DNA of 64,000 nt from a virus. The stretch is taken from positions 1 through 64,000 of the IMG/VR virus record IMGVR_UViG_3300036790_000425; one strand, written 5' to 3'. Each line of letters opens with the position of its first letter. The first letter of the stretch is position 1. The notes under the pieces are model-generated. The model saw only the letters and a program-made list of their open reading frames with translations, was not told where the DNA came from and did not search any database. Positions 61,419 through 64,000 of the stretch are shown one piece after another. The translations under genes and the position numbers were made by a program.

Positions 61419-61737
61419 GTCCGTCGTCGCCCGTCCAGGTGTCCAGGCCGTCCTGGGCGCGGCGCACGGGATAGTGGCCGTCCCGGCTGTTCAGGTGCGG
61501 GTAGCGGCTGTTCCAGGCACGGCTGAACATGCCCCGGCGCACGGCCGGGTCCGCGGTGCCGATGCTGGAGTAGACCTCATGATCCCAGCGATCCTGCTGC
61601 TTCCAGGGAGTCAGGATGTCGGACTTGGCCTCCCTGCTGGTGACCCCGGCGAGAGACAGCCGGATCAGCTCGTCCGCCTGGGCCTCCAGCTCCGCGCACC
61701 TCCCGTGCCTCAGCCTCATCTGACCGCTCGCCGGCAT
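61402..61737 (-). CDS. Unknown protein
   Basis: 111 residues from ATG 61737 (GGAGGGTTC upstream). Basic start, helix (AELEAQADELIRLSLAGVTS), then Trp/Tyr-rich part (WKQQDRWDHEVYSSIGTADP). It overlaps the 3' end of the upstream frame by 160 bases, which suggests that the upstream frame is read too far. Unrecognised. Confidence 0.6.
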   Translation of the reverse strand: MPASGQMRLRHGRCAELEAQADELIRLSLAGVTSREAKSDILTPWKQQDRWDHEVYSSIGTADPAVRRGMFSRAWNSRYPHLNSRDGHYPVRRAQDGLDTWTGDDGHDSEE

Positions 61738-62128
61738 GAACCCTCCTCCACAGTGATGACTCCCACTCGGCCGCCAGGATCTTCAGGCCCTGGGTGGCGT
61801 AGATGGCCACGGGAGTGTCGGCGCCCAGCCCCATCTCCCGGGCGGCATCCTGCTCGCGCATGTCGCGGTACAGGAACAGCTCGATCGCCCGCGCCCGGAG
61901 CGGCGCCAGCAGCCCCAGGCGCATGTCGTAAAGGCGGCGAAGATCAAAGACCGTGTAGACCGTCCCGTCTGGCCCGGTAATAGTGTCTATGCCCTCAGTC
62001 TCGAAAAGGGCCTCGAAACTCTGGAGATGCCGGAATAGCTCTCTCAGATCACGGTGGTCTACAGCGCACCCCCAGAAACGGCCCGGGAAAAACCAGGGCG
62101 GCGGCTTTCTGTCGGGATGATAGAGCAT
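61577..62128 (-). CDS. Sigma-region-4-like helix-turn-helix protein
   Basis: The open frame is 183 codons from ATG 62128, which has no purine-rich ribosome site. Residues about 65-120 (LLAPLRARAIELFLYRDMREQDAAREMGLG... VAIYATQGLKILAAEW) follow the pattern of sigma-70 region 4-like helix-turn-helix proteins found in actinophages. The last 50 codons turn Arg/Gly-rich and coincide with the next gene in another frame, so the true C-terminus probably lies near 61740. A transcription or packaging DNA-binding role is possible. Confidence 0.6.
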   Translation of the reverse strand: MLYHPDRKPPPWFFPGRFWGCAVDHRDLRELFRHLQSFEALFETEGIDTITGPDGTVYTVFDLRRLYDMRLGLLAPLRARAIELFLYRDMREQDAAREMGLGADTPVAIYATQGLKILAAEWESSLWRRVHAGERSDEAEAREVRGAGGPGGRADPAVSRRGHQQGGQVRHPDSLEAAGSLGS

Positions 62129-62147
62129 GGAAGGGAGGGAACGGGAA

Positions 62148-62180
62148 GCACGCCCCGCAGCAATCTGCCGCAGGGCGTGC
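62148..62180 (-). terminator. Hairpin between leftward genes
   Basis: GCACGCCC / GGGCGTGC outer stem with an inner GCAG-CAAT-CTGC stem, just past the stop at 62195. Followed on the minus strand by TTCCCGTTCC, so only a weak T-tract. Confidence 0.65.
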
Positions 62181-62194
62181 CAAGGAACCCGGTT

Positions 62195-62890
62195 TTACTC
62201 GGCGGATACGTCCGAGAGCAGCCGCTGGAGCCTTGTCAGGCTCCTGACCAGGGCATCTGCCTTCCGCGAGAGGATTGCCTGGAACACGGCGAAGTACCTG
62301 TTGTCGATGCTGTGGCGGTGACCTGCCTGAGTTCGGTCAGCTTCCGTGGGCTTGCCCGAGATGCTAACTCCGGGCAGGTTCAGGAACCCTGCGGCGAATT
62401 TCTCCTCCCACTGCACTTTCGCGAACATTGCCTCACCCCACAGAGTTACGGAGTGCTGCTCCCATTCATACAGGTGCGTGGTAATGGCGAACAGGAATCG
62501 GCTCCGCAGCTGAGGGGTCAGCCGCGACCAGTCGTCGTCCGGGTTCCCGTCCTCGTCACACACCCACAGCAGCCGTCCGCCGGGGCCGCGGGCAGGCATG
62601 CCGTCGTCGTCGGTGCGCGGCGTCCGGATCGTCTCGTAGAGCTGGTCCATGAGATCGAGCGCGACCTTGAACTGGTCCCGCATGAGCCGCTCGGCCTGGT
62701 ACTTGACCTCCTCCAGCCGGACAGCGTCCTCGCCCTGCCAGGTGGTGCGCATCCGGCTGAAGCTGGTCCGGGTCAGGTTCTTCGTCCGGTCCGGCGGCGG
62801 GTCCGGGGTCAGCGGGCTCTCCTCGCCGGGATCCAGCGGGTTCTCGGAATCACCCAGAGCCCGCTGGATCCGGTCCTGCACGTCTGTCAT
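62195..62890 (-). CDS. Helical protein of unknown function
   Basis: 231 residues from ATG 62890 (ATGA overlap with the resolvase gene). Acidic Pro-rich N-terminus, then long helices (AVRLEEVKYQAERLMRDQFK, ...VALDLMDQLYETIR), a linker DEDGNPDDDW and a second helical domain (FAITTHLYEWEQHSVTLWGE). GC is lower in the 3' half. Unrecognised; adjacent to recombination genes. Confidence 0.65.
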   Translation of the reverse strand: MTDVQDRIQRALGDSENPLDPGEESPLTPDPPPDRTKNLTRTSFSRMRTTWQGEDAVRLEEVKYQAERLMRDQFKVALDLMDQLYETIRTPRTDDDGMPARGPGGRLLWVCDEDGNPDDDWSRLTPQLRSRFLFAITTHLYEWEQHSVTLWGEAMFAKVQWEEKFAAGFLNLPGVSISGKPTEADRTQAGHRHSIDNRYFAVFQAILSRKADALVRSLTRLQRLLSDVSAE

Positions 62891-63504
62891 GTCTGCTCCC
62901 TCGCCAGCGCCAGGCGGCGCTTCTGCTCATCGTGGAGGTAAGTGAGGCCGACCGAGGCCCCGTCCCGCTGGTGCTCATTCCAGTCCCGGCCGGCTGCCGC
63001 GGGGATCAGCCGGATGATGGCCTCCCGGATGGCCTTCTTGCGATTCTCGGACAGGATCCGGGAGTTGCCCAGCAGGACCGCGGAGACGTGCATGGCGCTC
63101 ACCGGGATCACCCGCGGCCGGGACTGGTGGATCATCAGGCCGGCGATCAGGCTCGACTCGGTCCGGCTGCCGCCGCCCGTGACGTAGGGAGCCTCGACCA
63201 CCGTCTCGTAGCCGTGCCGGGCGACCGCGCTGTAGACCCCGGTCAGGGCATCCCGCAGGTAGGTCGCCTTGTCCCAGGTCTCCAGGAAGCTGGCCCGGGT
63301 GGTCTTCGGGTTGATCGTCCCCCTGTCCAGGACGTGCACCAGGCCGTAGCGGACCTCCAGCAGCACCCAGCCGGTGTGGCTGAGCGTGGCGTCGAAGGCC
63401 AGCACCGGCTGGCAGGCCAGGAACTCGCTGACGTGCGGGAAGCGCCAGGGCTCCGGTTCCGGGCGGCGCCTGCGGCTGCGGAGCTGTTCGCGGATGTCGT
63501 TCAC
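62887..63504 (-). CDS. RuvC-like Holliday-junction resolvase
   Basis: 205 residues from GTG 63504 (GTGA overlap). VLAFDATLSHTGWVLLEV supplies the first catalytic Asp in the typical RuvC setting, VVEAPYVTGGGSRTESSLIA the Glu-bearing second strand, and NEHQRDGASVGLTYL the C-terminal Asp motif (HxxDA-like). These residues bind two magnesium ions and cut four-way junctions. It probably resolves branched DNA before packaging, consistent with its place at the head of the terminase cluster. Confidence 0.82.
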   Translation of the reverse strand: MNDIREQLRSRRRRPEPEPWRFPHVSEFLACQPVLAFDATLSHTGWVLLEVRYGLVHVLDRGTINPKTTRASFLETWDKATYLRDALTGVYSAVARHGYETVVEAPYVTGGGSRTESSLIAGLMIHQSRPRVIPVSAMHVSAVLLGNSRILSENRKKAIREAIIRLIPAAAGRDWNEHQRDGASVGLTYLHDEQKRRLALAREQT

Positions 63505-64000
63505 GAGACGATCTCCACCCCTCGCCGCCAGTGGTCCAGGACCTCCAGGTACTTGGCCTCGGTCTGGGCCGCGAACCCGGCGTCGTAGTCGATGTGGAAC
63601 TCCCGGGTGGTCCAGGGGTTGCCCAGGCCCATGAAGTAGACGATGTACCGGCGCAGGCCGGTCATCCGCATGCACTCCTGCATCTGGGCCCAGTAGTGCG
63701 GCCACTTCTCCCGGAAGTGCCCGGCGTCCATGTCCGTGATCCCGGACAGCCCGAACGGCCGGATCGTCTTCAGGTCGAACCCGAACACGCCCTGCGGGCC
63801 GAAGTTGAGGATCGAGTCCAGGTGGCACCGGGACATCGACTCCGGGTGCACCGCGCCGTGCTCCATGCACCATTTCGAGGCCTGCCGGGCGCGGGCCGGC
63901 TTGTAGGGCCGGCCGCAGGCCGGGCAGTCGCCCTCGGGCAGCGGCACGGTGACGCCCATCCGGTCCAGGGCGGCCTCCACGACGCCGTGCGTGACGGTGC
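63501..64000 (-). CDS. RecB/Cas4-like PD-(D/E)xK nuclease, partial at right edge
   Basis: The frame is open to the right edge; GTG 63980 is the first visible start but codons continue beyond (TVTHGVVEAALDRMG). CPACGRPYKPARA with WCMEHG is a zinc knuckle. VFGFDLKTIRPFGLSG carries the D-x-K of PD-(D/E)xK nucleases, and HYWAQMQECMRMTGLRRYIV the following QxxxY-like helix of RecB/Cas4 exonucleases. The N-terminus is missing from the window. Likely a DNA-end-processing nuclease working with the RuvC-like enzyme. Confidence 0.7.
   Translation of the reverse strand, partial: TVTHGVVEAALDRMGVTVPLPEGDCPACGRPYKPARARQASKWCMEHGAVHPESMSRCHLDSILNFGPQGVFGFDLKTIRPFGLSGITDMDAGHFREKWPHYWAQMQECMRMTGLRRYIVYFMGLGNPWTTREFHIDYDAGFAAQTEAKYLEVLDHWRRGVEIVS

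Overview
The window is a slice of a large, very GC-rich double-stranded DNA phage genome, or a prophage of that kind. Genes are tightly packed, often with ATGA or GTGA stop-start overlaps, use many GTG and TTG starts, and the base composition is close to 70% GC by eye. This fits an actinobacterial host such as Streptomyces or a relative. A terminase large subunit, a probable portal, a RuvC-type resolvase, a RecB/Cas4-like nuclease, a uracil-DNA glycosylase and two orphan C5-cytosine methyltransferases support a phage origin. No capsid, tail, lysis, integrase or polymerase gene was recognised, so much of the genome lies outside the window. No tRNA gene or CRISPR array was seen.

Layout. 1-5.1 kb (minus): a Gly-rich membrane protein cut by the left edge, and a 1,495-residue protein with SWIM zinc-finger-like and GNAT acetyltransferase-like parts plus a triplicated His-rich motif. 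5.2-9.8 kb (plus): small unknown genes, then a secreted collagen-like protein with its own terminator. 9.8-13.4 kb (minus): the portal cluster. 13.5-14.6 kb (plus): three small genes. 14.6-21.5 kb (minus): about twenty small genes, many Cys-rich, and a secreted TagC-like beta-propeller. 21.6-41.4 kb (plus): the accessory (early-type) region with some fifty small genes and the two methyltransferases. 41.5-64 kb (minus): very large multidomain proteins, the uracil-DNA glycosylase, terminase and recombination nucleases, read right to left.

Two things stand out. First, the motif TACAG-N5-CTTGCTA occurs 15 times, always as the spacer and -10 region of a sigma-70-type promoter, and in either orientation relative to transcription. 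It looks like a phage-wide operator network comparable in concept to the stoperators of mycobacteriophage L5. Promoters with a TTGC-type -35 mostly feed a conserved short leader, while three with poor -35 boxes start directly at the initiation codon (leaderless). Second, directly downstream of the terminase lies a protein of about 1,560 residues with seven apparent ADP-ribosyltransferase-like modules, a ParB-like module and zinc ribbons. It is followed by an open frame carrying nucleotidyltransferase-like, Nudix and 2H-phosphoesterase domains, with an HNH endonuclease gene nested in another frame. This resembles the polyvalent proteins described in phages and conjugative elements. The array also carries one copy of the operator-promoter, which suggests it may be made early as well as late.

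Functions come from motif reading by eye, without any database search. Most small proteins are unrecognised and are described only by what is visible.
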